From CAYTLQ01 sp964438715 (GTDB taxonomy: Bacteria > Bacteroidota > Ignavibacteria > Ignavibacteriales > Ignavibacteriaceae): a stretch of DNA of 14,828 bases. The stretch lies in NCBI GenBank assembly GCA_964438715.1, contig CAYTLQ010000124.1, forward strand, positions 1 to 14,828, written 5' to 3'. The notes under the pieces were generated by a model. The model was given only the letters and a program-made list of their open reading frames with translations, searched no databases and was not told the DNA's origin. Made by a program: the position numbers and the translations under genes. This document shows positions 1-8,100 of the stretch, piece after piece (position 1 is the stretch's first letter; each line of letters begins with the position of its first letter).

Positions 1-20
1 CCAGTAAATAAAGGGTTGGT

Positions 21-971
21 ATGGAGGTTTGTTTCTGGGGCGTAAGAGGTTCTATTCCTTCTCCGCCAACCAGTTCTGAACTTAAGAGCAAAATTGAACG
101 CGTCCTTGAATTGGCCGCTGTAAATGATATTTCCACACCTGGGAAGAGGAAGGAGTTTCTAAATTCACTCTCAGAAAGAGAAGTAGGGTTTTTAGGAGGC
201 AACACTCCCTGCGTTGAATTACGCGTCGATAATCAAATACTCATCTTCGATATGGGGTCAGGTATCCGGGAATTGGGTGATCATCTTATTAAATCCGGTA
301 TTTGTAATGCTCCTGTTGAGTTGCATATATTCATTGGACATACGCATTGGGATCATTTGCAGGGGTATCCTTTTTTTATGCCTGCATATAGATCTAATGT
401 AAAGATTAATTTCTACCATGTGCATCCAAACCTTCAGGAGAGATTAGAATATCAACAGGAATACAGATTTTTCCCTGTTTCTCTCGATTTTATGGCTTCC
501 ACTAAAATATATAATCAGATTGAGTTAGGTTCTGAATTTAAAATCGGCGAAATTACCGTAAAAAACATTGAACTCAACCATCCGGGAAAATCTTTTTGTT
601 ATAAAATTGAATACAAAGACAAAATATTCATTTACGCAAGCGATGGAGAATATAACAATCTACCAACTTCACGAATAAACAACTACATTGATTTTTACAG
701 AAATGCCGATTTGCTAGTTTTTGATGCTCCCTACTCTTTCAGCGAAGAAATAGAAAAAATCAATTGGGGACATAGCTCTGCTCTTGTAGGTATTGATCTC
801 TCAGTAAAGGCAGGTGTTAAAAACCTGGCTTTATTCCACCACGCACCCGAAAATACTGATGAAGCTGTCTTTAAACTGTTGGATACCGCATTAAATTATA
901 AAGAAAAGAATTATCCCTCAACAGCATTGAATGTATTTCTTGCCAGAGAGCGAATGACATTCACCCTCTGA
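21..971 (+). CDS. MBL-fold metallo-hydrolase, phosphodiesterase-like
   Basis: Predicted cytoplasmic metallo-beta-lactamase-fold hydrolase of 316 residues, close to the subfamily that includes class III-type cyclic-nucleotide phosphodiesterases and uncharacterised 'VRGSIP' proteins. The N-terminus has WGVRGSIPSP (6-15). GGNTPC (59-64) precedes the first buried strand, FDMGSGIR follows at 76-83, and the metal-binding motif GHTHWDH is at 106-112 (H107, H109, D111, H112). Further probable ligands are H187 (NHPG), D208 (ASDGE) and H251 (WGHSS) or H273/H274, so the dinuclear metal site looks complete. About 40 mostly helical residues (16-55) lie between the RGSIP and GGNT motifs, which are nearly adjacent in shorter members. 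There is no signal peptide. AAAGGG lies upstream of the ATG, but only 20 bases of upstream sequence are visible. The gene ends 12 bases from the oppositely oriented barrel gene, with no clear terminator between them. The fold is confident; the substrate is unknown. Confidence 0.88.
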   Translation: MEVCFWGVRGSIPSPPTSSELKSKIERVLELAAVNDISTPGKRKEFLNSLSEREVGFLGGNTPCVELRVDNQILIFDMGSGIRELGDHLIKSGICNAPVELHIFIGHTHWDHLQGYPFFMPAYRSNVKINFYHVHPNLQERLEYQQEYRFFPVSLDFMASTKIYNQIELGSEFKIGEITVKNIELNHPGKSFCYKIEYKDKIFIYASDGEYNNLPTSRINNYIDFYRNADLLVFDAPYSFSEEIEKINWGHSSALVGIDLSVKAGVKNLALFHHAPENTDEAVFKLLDTALNYKEKNYPSTALNVFLARERMTFTL

Positions 972-983
972 CAAGTAATCTTT

Positions 984-2378
984 TTAATAGTTTATTTTTA
1001 TTACCGGAGAAAATACTACATAGCTTTCAGAACGGTATTTGGGTAAGCCACTATCTGAAAATTGTAAGGCAGACATAACTTTAAAGTCAAAGCCAACAGA
1101 ATTGGTTATCATGAAGTTAAGTTTGAAACCAAAATATCCAAGACCTTCTGTTATATTGTAGTTCAACATCATTCCTAACATGTGACTCAACAACCCACCA
1201 TCATTCTTTACTCCGGCTTCTGCCGAAACACCATATTTGAATCCGTTACCCTCTGTGCTCTTTTCAAGACTAAGCGTAGGAATAGCAGGATTTAAACCGA
1301 AATACTTAACATCGAATGCGGAGAATCCTCCACCTACGAATACAGCCCCAAGGTCAGAAAATGTCGTAAGATCATTTTTCCTAAAGAATAAGTCAAAATA
1401 GTTCCTTTGAGAATAGAACTTAGTGATTGTCGGGATCTTGAAATCAGTTGAGCGGTTTTCTCCAAGAGAGAAGTAACCGGTAGCATTTAATTCAATATCT
1501 GATAATGGTTCCCAGATTAAGCCTAATGGACTGCCTATGAATTTAAAGTAAAAACTTGAACCGGAATGCCACAAGCGTCTTCCGGTAAATTCAGGGTCAA
1601 ATCCTAAATCAGGTTGAACCGTTGGAATTCCGATACCAAATTCTCCGATATATGTTTTTGCAGGCCTGTTATTAATGAGTGAATCTACATAATTAAGTTT
1701 AAGACCAAAAATGTAATCGGAAGCATACCAACCGGGTAAGGAAATATGGTCATTTCCCCATCTTCCAATAAATGAAACAAGATATTTGTTCCTGTTATTT
1801 GTCGTAGCGCTCCAAAACATTACCTCCGGCTCTGTCAAATGAAGGTATATGTCAAAATTATATGCTGGTTTATTATCAAAATAAGATTTAGTAATATCGT
1901 TGTAAGCATAAATTTGCTTTTTCAAATCAACATAAAGTTCATCCCCAAGGATGTCCTTTATAAAAACGAAATCAGTAATACCATCGAAGAAATAATCAGA
2001 CGAATCACTGGAGGCCGCTCTTTCTTCTTTAAAGAATCTAATTAATTCAAGTTCATCATCATAGTAGCGTCTGCGCAGATCGATAAAAACATTACCTGCA
2101 TAGATATGATAAGCATATTGCTCTAATTGATTTAGTGTAGGCTTTCTGCCATTTATTCTCAAAGCATTTTTTACAACAAAACGATTAAAAATCTCACGAA
2201 CAAATACCGGGTCAGTAACAACCCACTTTTGTTTAAGATCATTAAAAGATGTTGTATTGTATTCCAGGTTTCTATATATACTCTCTAACCTTGCAGCCTT
2301 TGGGTCCTTTGGCACTTCACCTGACTGACCGAATACGGAGATTGTGAGAAGTGAGAGAAGTAAAAACAATTTATTCAT
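984..2378 (-). CDS. Exported outer-membrane barrel protein, family A (copy 2)
   Basis: Exported protein of 464 residues, no family recognised. The signal peptide MNKLFLLLSLLTISVFG is followed by Gln18. Residues about 30-190 form a mixed, probably periplasmic N-terminal domain with IYRNLEYNT (34-42), VREIFNRFVV (60-69), IDLRRRYYDDE (99-109) and KDILGDELY (141-149). From about 195 to the end the sequence alternates in polar and aromatic residues and finishes VVFSPVIKINY; an aromatic last residue is typical of outer-membrane barrels. It is a divergent paralogue of the protein at 3968-5344, sharing all four motifs. An upstream in-frame ATG at 2393 would add MRRII and overlap the preceding stop, but GAGGAGG sits inside that extension, six bases before the ATG at 2378, so 2378 is chosen. 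It lies 14 bases after the preceding barrel gene and is surely cotranscribed with it. Export is well supported, the barrel moderately so; the function is unknown. Confidence 0.78.
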   Translation of the reverse strand: MNKLFLLLSLLTISVFGQSGEVPKDPKAARLESIYRNLEYNTTSFNDLKQKWVVTDPVFVREIFNRFVVKNALRINGRKPTLNQLEQYAYHIYAGNVFIDLRRRYYDDELELIRFFKEERAASSDSSDYFFDGITDFVFIKDILGDELYVDLKKQIYAYNDITKSYFDNKPAYNFDIYLHLTEPEVMFWSATTNNRNKYLVSFIGRWGNDHISLPGWYASDYIFGLKLNYVDSLINNRPAKTYIGEFGIGIPTVQPDLGFDPEFTGRRLWHSGSSFYFKFIGSPLGLIWEPLSDIELNATGYFSLGENRSTDFKIPTITKFYSQRNYFDLFFRKNDLTTFSDLGAVFVGGGFSAFDVKYFGLNPAIPTLSLEKSTEGNGFKYGVSAEAGVKNDGGLLSHMLGMMLNYNITEGLGYFGFKLNFMITNSVGFDFKVMSALQFSDSGLPKYRSESYVVFSPVIKINY

Positions 2379-2392
2379 TATAATCCTCCTCA

Positions 2393-3898
2393 TTAAAATC
2401 CATAACGGTATCTGATTTGTACAATTGAACTACCTCCTTCGGACTCCCATTGATAAAGATTTCTAAACATAGGTGCGGAATAGAAAGAAGTCTCAAACCG
2501 GAATAAGTGACTGGGTGCAAATTCAATCATCTTCATCCATAGGTTCAGATTAAGAATATTATCATAAAAACGGACTTGGGTGCCAAGAAATTCATTATTC
2601 TTCGGTGCAAAGTTCATAGAAATGGCTACAACAGGTTTAATTTTGTTGTAAAGCAGGTCTTTCGAGATAGTTGAAGTATAAGTTCCTTTATAAACATTAT
2701 AGTTACCTACTCCTAAATCCATTTTAAAGCGTATTGACTTATCTTCACTTGTATTCCAGTAAAATGAAAATGTCGCCTCAACCTGTTTTGTGGTAAAATA
2801 GGCTATTGAACTATCTGATCGACCAAATTTAATATACGGATCTTTGTATTCAGTTGAACCAGTAGCAATGTAAAAATTAAAAAAAGGAAGTCCAAAAGAA
2901 CGGGTACCGGATATATCTAAAATTATCCCGGAACCAACATTAAGTAGTGGTTTAGATGCGAACACGAAGGGAATATTTTCTACCAAATTACTGAGGTTTA
3001 ATCCCATTCTACCCATAATCTTTGCATCAATTAAAAAATCATTCTTAAGATCAGGAACATCACCTGAAAGACTAAGGAGTGTACGCAGTCCAACATTAAG
3101 ACCCGTAACCATCCATGGTGTTAAATTAAGCGATTTACTGCCGAGGTTCAATTCTGCACTGATAGTCCCAAAACCAAAATCCATGGCTTTATGAAAGAAG
3201 CTCACATGCGAGAAACTGGCATCAATCTGGAATTCAGATTCAACAGTAGTTTCCGTAGTACGGCGTGTCCTTCTTTGTGTTTTCGTTTCATCGGCTATTC
3301 TCGGGAATCGATGAATTCCGTTAGCACGGAAAAAACTGATAAAGTCCTGATTATCCGGACTTGTTACCCCTCTGCTCTTTGTATCTTTATCAGTGATATC
3401 AATCCCTAGCATTGATACAGCTTCATCACGACTGTTAGCCTCTACAACCTTATTATAAAGAAAAGTATAGTGTGGATCATTACTGAAGAATAATTCCTGG
3501 AGATCCTTAAAATTTAATACAGTGGTAGTATCAATCTGCGGTCCTGTTGAAGCATCACCAAAAAATGACTCGCCGGAAGCAGCTTTATCCTCAATTTTTT
3601 TTACATTCAAAAGAATAATGGAATCAAGTTCAAGATTATCTTTCATAAAGATAATTGAATAGGTAACATTTTCTTTCATGATAAAATTATAAGGTTCAGC
3701 TCCATCTGTACGAGGGATAGATAAAAGGCTGTCTAGTTCGGTCTGCTTAGGTTGATAGGAAACATTATAAATATTAAGGTATTTTTTATCAACAAGTAGC
3801 TTCTTTTCTACCTTTTTATAATAATCCTGCAGGTCTTGAGGTAAACTTACCGTTGTAAACAGGAGGACACAAAAGTACACCAGTGTATATCTTAACAT
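2393..3898 (-). CDS. Exported outer-membrane barrel protein, family B (copy 2)
   Basis: Exported protein of 501 residues, no named family recognised. The signal peptide (1-20, ending SLP) leaves Gln21. Residues about 25-200 form an N-terminal domain with KYLNIYNVSY (39-48), a strand pair around IIFMKD (82-87), TGPQIDTTTVL (118-128) and SPDNQDF (180-186). An Arg-rich linker (QRRTRR, 208-213) precedes about 280 residues of amphipathic strands ending VQIRYRYGF, a typical barrel C-terminus with terminal Phe. The same plan and motifs occur in the protein at 5366-6898, so the two are paralogues. The start has only a weak ACAGAG ribosome-binding site and is preceded by a hairpin at 3932-3953, so its expression may be uncoupled from the copy upstream. 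The family A gene follows 14 bases later. Export is confident; the role as part of an outer-membrane complex is inferred from context. Confidence 0.78.
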   Translation of the reverse strand: MLRYTLVYFCVLLFTTVSLPQDLQDYYKKVEKKLLVDKKYLNIYNVSYQPKQTELDSLLSIPRTDGAEPYNFIMKENVTYSIIFMKDNLELDSIILLNVKKIEDKAASGESFFGDASTGPQIDTTTVLNFKDLQELFFSNDPHYTFLYNKVVEANSRDEAVSMLGIDITDKDTKSRGVTSPDNQDFISFFRANGIHRFPRIADETKTQRRTRRTTETTVESEFQIDASFSHVSFFHKAMDFGFGTISAELNLGSKSLNLTPWMVTGLNVGLRTLLSLSGDVPDLKNDFLIDAKIMGRMGLNLSNLVENIPFVFASKPLLNVGSGIILDISGTRSFGLPFFNFYIATGSTEYKDPYIKFGRSDSSIAYFTTKQVEATFSFYWNTSEDKSIRFKMDLGVGNYNVYKGTYTSTISKDLLYNKIKPVVAISMNFAPKNNEFLGTQVRFYDNILNLNLWMKMIEFAPSHLFRFETSFYSAPMFRNLYQWESEGGSSIVQIRYRYGF

Positions 3899-3921
3899 AC
3901 TCTGTTCAAAATTAATGATTT

Positions 3922-3953
3922 AAAAACACGAGGAGGTGTGATACCACACCTCC
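3922..3953 (-). terminator. Hairpin with T5 tail between the two barrel pairs
   Basis: A perfect 9-bp stem (GGAGGTGTG at 3932-3940 against CACACCTCC at 3945-3953) with a 4-base loop. On the minus strand it is followed by TCGTG and then TTTTT (3926-3922). It begins 14 bases after the stop of the 3968-5344 gene and ends before the start of the 2393-3898 gene. The shape fits a modest intrinsic terminator or attenuator that would lower expression of the second barrel pair, although the T-tract is short and set back five bases from the stem. An RNA-stability element is an alternative. Confidence 0.5.
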
Positions 3954-3967
3954 CATTAAAAAGGGTA

Positions 3968-5344
3968 TTAATAATTTATTCGGAAAATTGGGGAGAATAC
4001 TATATAAGAATCCGTTCTCCAGGGCATTTTCTTCTCATCGAGACCAAATCCTTTCATTACCCTTAAATCGAAGCCGATTTGATCACTTAACATGACCTGT
4101 GCTTTAGCTCCGAACACACCAAAACCTTCGGTGGTATAGCTAAGCATCAGGTTCACATTGTGTTGAATAAGTCCGCCTGTTCTGACTACTCCAGCTTCAA
4201 CAAAAATATTGTGTTCAAATTTATTGAAGAAGCCCTTATTTTTTTCTAAGTCAACAAGTGAGGTACTTGAAGGATCTACCTTATATTTATAACTACTTGT
4301 TGTCCCTAAACCGGCTCCGGCTTCAAACCAACCAAAATCACCCAGGTCATATAAAAATCTTTTTCTTACATGCAATAAACCATAGTCTCTGGCAGAATAA
4401 ATAGTATCAATTCTTGTAGGACCAAATTCTTTGATCGGAAATTCATCTAATGTAGTTTTACCTTCAACTGTCAGAATATAATCCTCTGCTCCATCGAAGA
4501 CATATTTAAGAAACTCACCTGAAATTCTACCATAAACTGACTGACCGGTAACAGCTAATCGTTCTTTATTTTTAAGTTCTGAGATAAATGGAAATCCTGA
4601 TGTAACAGCAGTACCAAATCTCACATCGTAGGTGTATTTCTGTAAATCACTGGAAATATTTTCATAATAGGTAAGAGCTACTCCACCTGTGTAATCACCG
4701 GAATACCAACCCGGATTCAGGAGATAATCATTTCCCCATTTCCCAAACACTGACAAAAGATATTTATTACGACCGGAGGATGTGGTATTCCAGAACATTA
4801 CTTTTGGTTCCAGAAGGTTAAGATAGAGATCAAAGAAATATCCATTTTTCGTGTTATAATCAGTCTTGGTAATGTTACTGTAAAAGTAACTTTGTGTTTT
4901 TATCTTTTCATAGAGTTTGTCACCGAGAATATCTTTCAGAAGAAATCCGTCTCTGATAGGATCAAAGAGATACTTAGGATTTTCTTTGTGAACTTCTGCT
5001 TCAGGAACAAAAGCAAAATGTTCAACTTCGTCATCATAATATCTTCTGCGAAGGTCAATAACAACTGTACCTTCATAAATATCTTTTGACTTTTCTTTAA
5101 TTAAATCAACGGTTACTTTTTTCCCTTCAAGTCTGAATGCATCGCGAACGACAAATTTATTGTAGATTTCCCTTACAAGAATAGGATCATTAAGTACCCA
5201 TTTTTCCTTCATATCATCAAATGCAATGGTATTGTATTCAAGGCTTTGATAAATACGGTTGAGACTCTGAGCTTCTTCTTGTTGAGAGAATACCGGCAAT
5301 GTGAAAATATAGGCCACAAGTAATATTCTTAATATAGTCTTCAT
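3968..5344 (-). CDS. Exported outer-membrane barrel protein, family A (copy 1)
   Basis: Exported protein of 458 residues, paralogue of the protein at 984-2378 and likewise unrecognised. The signal peptide (1-20, ending PVFS) leaves Gln21. The N-terminal domain carries IYQSLEYNT (31-39), VREIYNKFVV (57-66), IDLRRRYYDDE (96-106) and KDILGDKLY further on. Both copies then show P-x-VMFW, RNKYL and GWY-x2-DY before the predicted barrel, which ends FSPIFRINY. The strict conservation of the Arg-rich then Asp/Glu-rich stretch between otherwise divergent copies marks it as a likely functional or contact site. An upstream in-frame ATG (5359) would add MRCRK, but GAGGTGT lies inside that extension at correct spacing for the ATG at 5344. 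It begins 21 bases after the preceding family B gene, so the two are a translational neighbour pair. A hairpin follows the stop. Role in a trans-envelope complex is inferred from context. Confidence 0.78.
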   Translation of the reverse strand: MKTILRILLVAYIFTLPVFSQQEEAQSLNRIYQSLEYNTIAFDDMKEKWVLNDPILVREIYNKFVVRDAFRLEGKKVTVDLIKEKSKDIYEGTVVIDLRRRYYDDEVEHFAFVPEAEVHKENPKYLFDPIRDGFLLKDILGDKLYEKIKTQSYFYSNITKTDYNTKNGYFFDLYLNLLEPKVMFWNTTSSGRNKYLLSVFGKWGNDYLLNPGWYSGDYTGGVALTYYENISSDLQKYTYDVRFGTAVTSGFPFISELKNKERLAVTGQSVYGRISGEFLKYVFDGAEDYILTVEGKTTLDEFPIKEFGPTRIDTIYSARDYGLLHVRKRFLYDLGDFGWFEAGAGLGTTSSYKYKVDPSSTSLVDLEKNKGFFNKFEHNIFVEAGVVRTGGLIQHNVNLMLSYTTEGFGVFGAKAQVMLSDQIGFDLRVMKGFGLDEKKMPWRTDSYIVFSPIFRINY

Positions 5345-5365
5345 TTTTCTACACCTCATCTCTTA

Positions 5366-6898
5366 TTAAAATCCGTAACGATAGCGTATTTGGAAAACCG
5401 CTCCGCCGGTGGTGTCCCAATTATTTTTCTTACGAGCTATTGGCTGTGATAAATATGTTAAAAAGGACCGGAAAGAATGCCCACCTTCTAATTCAACAAG
5501 TTTCAACCAGGCAGTAGCCTTCACCTGACTATCAAAAACCCTAATGCTGGATCCAAATAAATCTGTATTTTCTGGTGAAAAGTTAAAATGCAACGCTACT
5601 ATTGGAGAAAGCTTTGCATAAACTTCTTTCTTCATCGTCGGGGAGTTACTATTATTAGCATAGTAGGCTTCATAAACATCAAAGTAACCGGCGCCGACAT
5701 CCATTCTGAATCGTGCAGTAAAATTTTCACTTGTATTCCAATAGAATGACCATGTGAATTCTGCAGCAGTAGTACTGTAATATGAGTGCAGACCTTCTAC
5801 TCCTGATGCATGACCGCGTACAAACCTTTTTATAGGTGAGCCCGCCATATCTGAAGAACCAAAAGTGAACGCAAAATTAGAAAAGGGCATACTAAAGGGT
5901 TTGGTTAAACTAATGTCAACAGTAGCACCATTTCCCGTATGCATTTTGGGTTTTTGAATGGCAATAAAGGGTATGGAGCCTACTGCACTCCATAAATCGA
6001 CCTCAAAGCGACCAAGAAATCTTGCATCAATTACTAAAGCTTTGTCAATATCTTCTTTTCTTTCCGACAAATTAATGAGAGTCCTTACCCCACCTCCAAG
6101 AGACTGAGTTTGATATGGAAGGAGGTTCCTGGTTTTTTCATCAGCCGAAAATTCAATACCGGCATTTCCAAAGGAAAATTCCATTACTTCATGTGAAAAG
6201 GTTACACTGGAAAATCCTGCATCTATCCTATAAGGCACCTTAACTTCAACAGGAGCGCTTCTTCTTCCGCCCTTTTTTTCAATTTTAGGTTTTGGATAAT
6301 AATGAATACTATTTGCACGCATGAAATTCAAGAAATCAGTGTTATCTCTTGATGCCACGCCTAAGCTTGTCTTAACTTCATTATCAGGATTGATTCGAAG
6401 AAGTGTTGGAGGTTCAGCATCCGGATTTTCCCTGATATATTTCTGAACCTGATTGAGCAAATACGAGTAAGCTGGTGATTGATTCTGAATCAGAGAGTAA
6501 ATATCTTCAAAGGTTAACACTTTTTGAGTGTCAATCACCGGACCGGTAGTTTCACCAAATAACCCCTGCTGACCTCCCGCAGTGAGATCAGTAACCTGAT
6601 CAACATACAACAAAACAAGAGTGTCAATGCCTATCGCATCTTTAAGAAATACTATTTTATAACCAACATTATCTTTCGATTGAAAAGAAAATGGGTCACG
6701 GTAGTTTGTGCGTGGAATGTTCTGAAGTGCGGGATCAACATTTGCTGGAGGAGTATAGTCGATATAATGAATATTCAAATATCTTTTATCCCTGCGAAGT
6801 TTAAGATCAATTTGTTTTAAAAGATCCTCTACGCTTTGGGCAGATACTGGAATTATCATTCCGACCAATAAGATAAGAGTTGTTAGTCTATTAAGCAT
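5366..6898 (-). CDS. Exported outer-membrane barrel protein, family B (copy 1)
   Basis: Exported protein of 510 residues, paralogue of the protein at 2393-3898. The signal peptide MLNRLTTLILLVGMIIPVSA leaves Gln21. Shared family B marks are RYLNIHYIDYTP near the mature N-terminus, NIPRTNY, a hydrophobic strand pair (IVFLKD, VLLYV), TGPVIDTQKVLTFED, SRDNTDFLNFMRAN, a basic linker (KKGGRR) and a C-terminal strand-rich half ending VFQIRYRYGF. It is a predicted outer-membrane barrel with a periplasmic N-terminal domain; no named family is recognised. The open frame extends six codons further to an ATG at 6916, but CAGGAG lies four bases before the ATG at 6898 and the extension MKIRSI would lengthen the signal peptide, so 6898 is preferred. 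It begins 47 bases after the periplasmic protein gene and is followed 21 bases later by family A copy 1. Confidence 0.78.
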   Translation of the reverse strand: MLNRLTTLILLVGMIIPVSAQSVEDLLKQIDLKLRRDKRYLNIHYIDYTPPANVDPALQNIPRTNYRDPFSFQSKDNVGYKIVFLKDAIGIDTLVLLYVDQVTDLTAGGQQGLFGETTGPVIDTQKVLTFEDIYSLIQNQSPAYSYLLNQVQKYIRENPDAEPPTLLRINPDNEVKTSLGVASRDNTDFLNFMRANSIHYYPKPKIEKKGGRRSAPVEVKVPYRIDAGFSSVTFSHEVMEFSFGNAGIEFSADEKTRNLLPYQTQSLGGGVRTLINLSERKEDIDKALVIDARFLGRFEVDLWSAVGSIPFIAIQKPKMHTGNGATVDISLTKPFSMPFSNFAFTFGSSDMAGSPIKRFVRGHASGVEGLHSYYSTTAAEFTWSFYWNTSENFTARFRMDVGAGYFDVYEAYYANNSNSPTMKKEVYAKLSPIVALHFNFSPENTDLFGSSIRVFDSQVKATAWLKLVELEGGHSFRSFLTYLSQPIARKKNNWDTTGGAVFQIRYRYGF

Positions 6899-6945
6899 AA
6901 TGCTCCTGATTTTCATTCAAAAAAAACATTAAAAATTCTTCTTCG

Positions 6946-8010
6946 TTATTTTATGACCACTCCGTAGTATTCCTTTTTCACCTTCTCACCAAACTGGGTA
7001 GTAAACTGTATGGTTATTTTTACTTTCTCGTCACTGCCAACAGCCATATTATTCAGGAATTCTTCGTTGATTAAAAGATCTATATACAAAAATGAACCCT
7101 GCTTCCGTTGATTTGCCCCGGTTATAAAATTTTCGGGTTCAGATGTTACTCGTAAACCTCTTGCCTCAGGGCGTACCACAACGAAGCCGTTGGGTTTCAT
7201 ACCCAGATAAACAAATAAAAACTGTTTAGAAAAACTATTATAAACGCTTATAAGCCAATCATCATTTTCCTTAGAACTCCATCCGTTAAACTCATCAAGA
7301 GATGGTTTTTCAATAGCAAATTGCCAGGTAGATTTTTCAACTTCACCTGATTGCGGATTTTTATAAGAAAATTCCTTGCCCTGATACAATCCTTTAATGG
7401 TTAATTGCTTTCCAAAATTGTTAATGTCATTTAAGATCGTATCAAGTTTAACTACGGGACCCACACCTCGTAAAACAGCTGTACTTCCATCTAATACTTC
7501 GTATGAATAAGAATTTGGGTCAGTATAATCAACTGTTGCAAAACTGAATGTCTCAGATTCAGAGAAAAAATATGTTTTTCGTAAATTAATGGGTGCGGCC
7601 ATCCTTGGGATATAACAATTAACTAAATAATAAACATCTTTATTCAATGCTCCAAGCTCTCCCGATGCCCGGATTGATACTTTAATATAATATTTCCCGG
7701 GATTTTCAATCATATCATGCAATACTAGCCATACTGTCGTACCTCGCCCACCAGTGGTGTATTTTGCGAAATCCTCCTTGCGTGGTTTTTGTGTATGCTT
7801 GCGAATATCCCTTATTTTTGAGAGGTTTTCATTTAGGAGCTCAGCGCTGAAATCAAATTTGAGGATATTTGATAAGACTAATGCTCCGACTGATGGAGCA
7901 TTAAAATTCTGAAGTGTTGCTACATTAATCGTATCAAAGACTTCAACTTTTTGACCAAATGATACTGCCGATATACCAACGAATATTATAATTAACAAAT
8001 ATTTGCGCAT
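6946..8010 (-). CDS. Exported beta-rich periplasmic protein, possible motor-shaft component
   Basis: Exported protein of 354 residues, no family recognised. The signal peptide MRKYLLIIIFVGISAVSFG leaves Gln20. There is no lipobox cysteine and no later membrane segment, so it should be periplasmic or peripheral to the outer membrane. The mature part is mainly short strands with two or three apparent Ig-like modules: about 85-140 (around VWLVLHDMIENPGKYYIKVSI), 145-235, and 250-354 ending KEYYGVVIK. It is encoded 90 bases after the GldM-like gene, separated by a strong hairpin, and 47 bases before the first barrel gene. AGAGGATT precedes the ATG. Canonical GldM/PorM is a single protein of about 500 residues with a membrane helix and several periplasmic domains; this protein plus the preceding 205-residue one add up to about that size. 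A split GldM is therefore a reasonable hypothesis, but I see no direct sequence match to GldM. An adaptor between motor and barrels is the alternative. Confidence 0.7.
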   Translation of the reverse strand: MRKYLLIIIFVGISAVSFGQKVEVFDTINVATLQNFNAPSVGALVLSNILKFDFSAELLNENLSKIRDIRKHTQKPRKEDFAKYTTGGRGTTVWLVLHDMIENPGKYYIKVSIRASGELGALNKDVYYLVNCYIPRMAAPINLRKTYFFSESETFSFATVDYTDPNSYSYEVLDGSTAVLRGVGPVVKLDTILNDINNFGKQLTIKGLYQGKEFSYKNPQSGEVEKSTWQFAIEKPSLDEFNGWSSKENDDWLISVYNSFSKQFLFVYLGMKPNGFVVVRPEARGLRVTSEPENFITGANQRKQGSFLYIDLLINEEFLNNMAVGSDEKVKITIQFTTQFGEKVKKEYYGVVIK

Positions 8011-8051
8011 AGCACACTAATCCTCTGAAAAATTGATTTTTGAATTTAAGT

Positions 8052-8087
8052 AAAATAAAGCAGGTTTTGTGTGACCTGCTTTATTTT
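8052..8087 (-). terminator. Strong 14-bp hairpin after the gldM-like gene
   Basis: A perfect 14-bp inverted repeat (8052-8065 against 8074-8087) with an 8-base loop. The core is AAAGCAGGT/ACCTGCTTT, flanked by A and T runs. It starts 14 bases after the stop of the gldM-like gene. On the plus strand it is followed by a run of T to position 8092; on the minus strand the T-run is the last part of the stem itself. This is a classic bidirectional intrinsic terminator shape. On the minus strand it would end or attenuate transcription after the motor pair and so raise the amount of motor proteins relative to the downstream periplasmic and barrel genes. Confidence 0.75.
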
Positions 8088-8100
8088 TTTTTGAAAAAAA

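Larger units (their letters stand above)
984..6898 (-). repeat. Divergent tandem duplication of a two-gene barrel unit (B'-A'-B-A)
   Basis: Four consecutive genes form two successive copies of a B-then-A pair. B' (5366-6898) and B (2393-3898) share N-terminal motifs, a basic linker and the ending IRYRYGF. A' (3968-5344) and A (984-2378) share IDLRRRYYDDE, KDILGD, VMFW and RNKYL. Gene order, short B-to-A spacing (21 and 14 bases) and approximate lengths are preserved. The copies are recognisable only at the protein level, so the duplication is old. Confidence 0.85.

Noticed and set aside
972..983. Terminator between the converging hydrolase and barrel genes
   Set aside because: The gap is only 12 bases and no inverted repeat with a T-run was found around it.
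3907..3914. Perfect TAATTTTG (-7 element) on the minus strand just before the family B copy 2 gene
   Set aside because: No TTG at the proper distance upstream and only nine bases before the ATG, so it would give an almost leaderless transcript; likely chance in AT-rich DNA.
984..5344. Family A proteins as GldN/PorN homologues
   Set aside because: The N-terminal domains occupy the expected place in gene order, but I could not see GldN-like tryptophan-rich or VDLRE-type signatures, and the C-terminal barrel is not a GldN feature.
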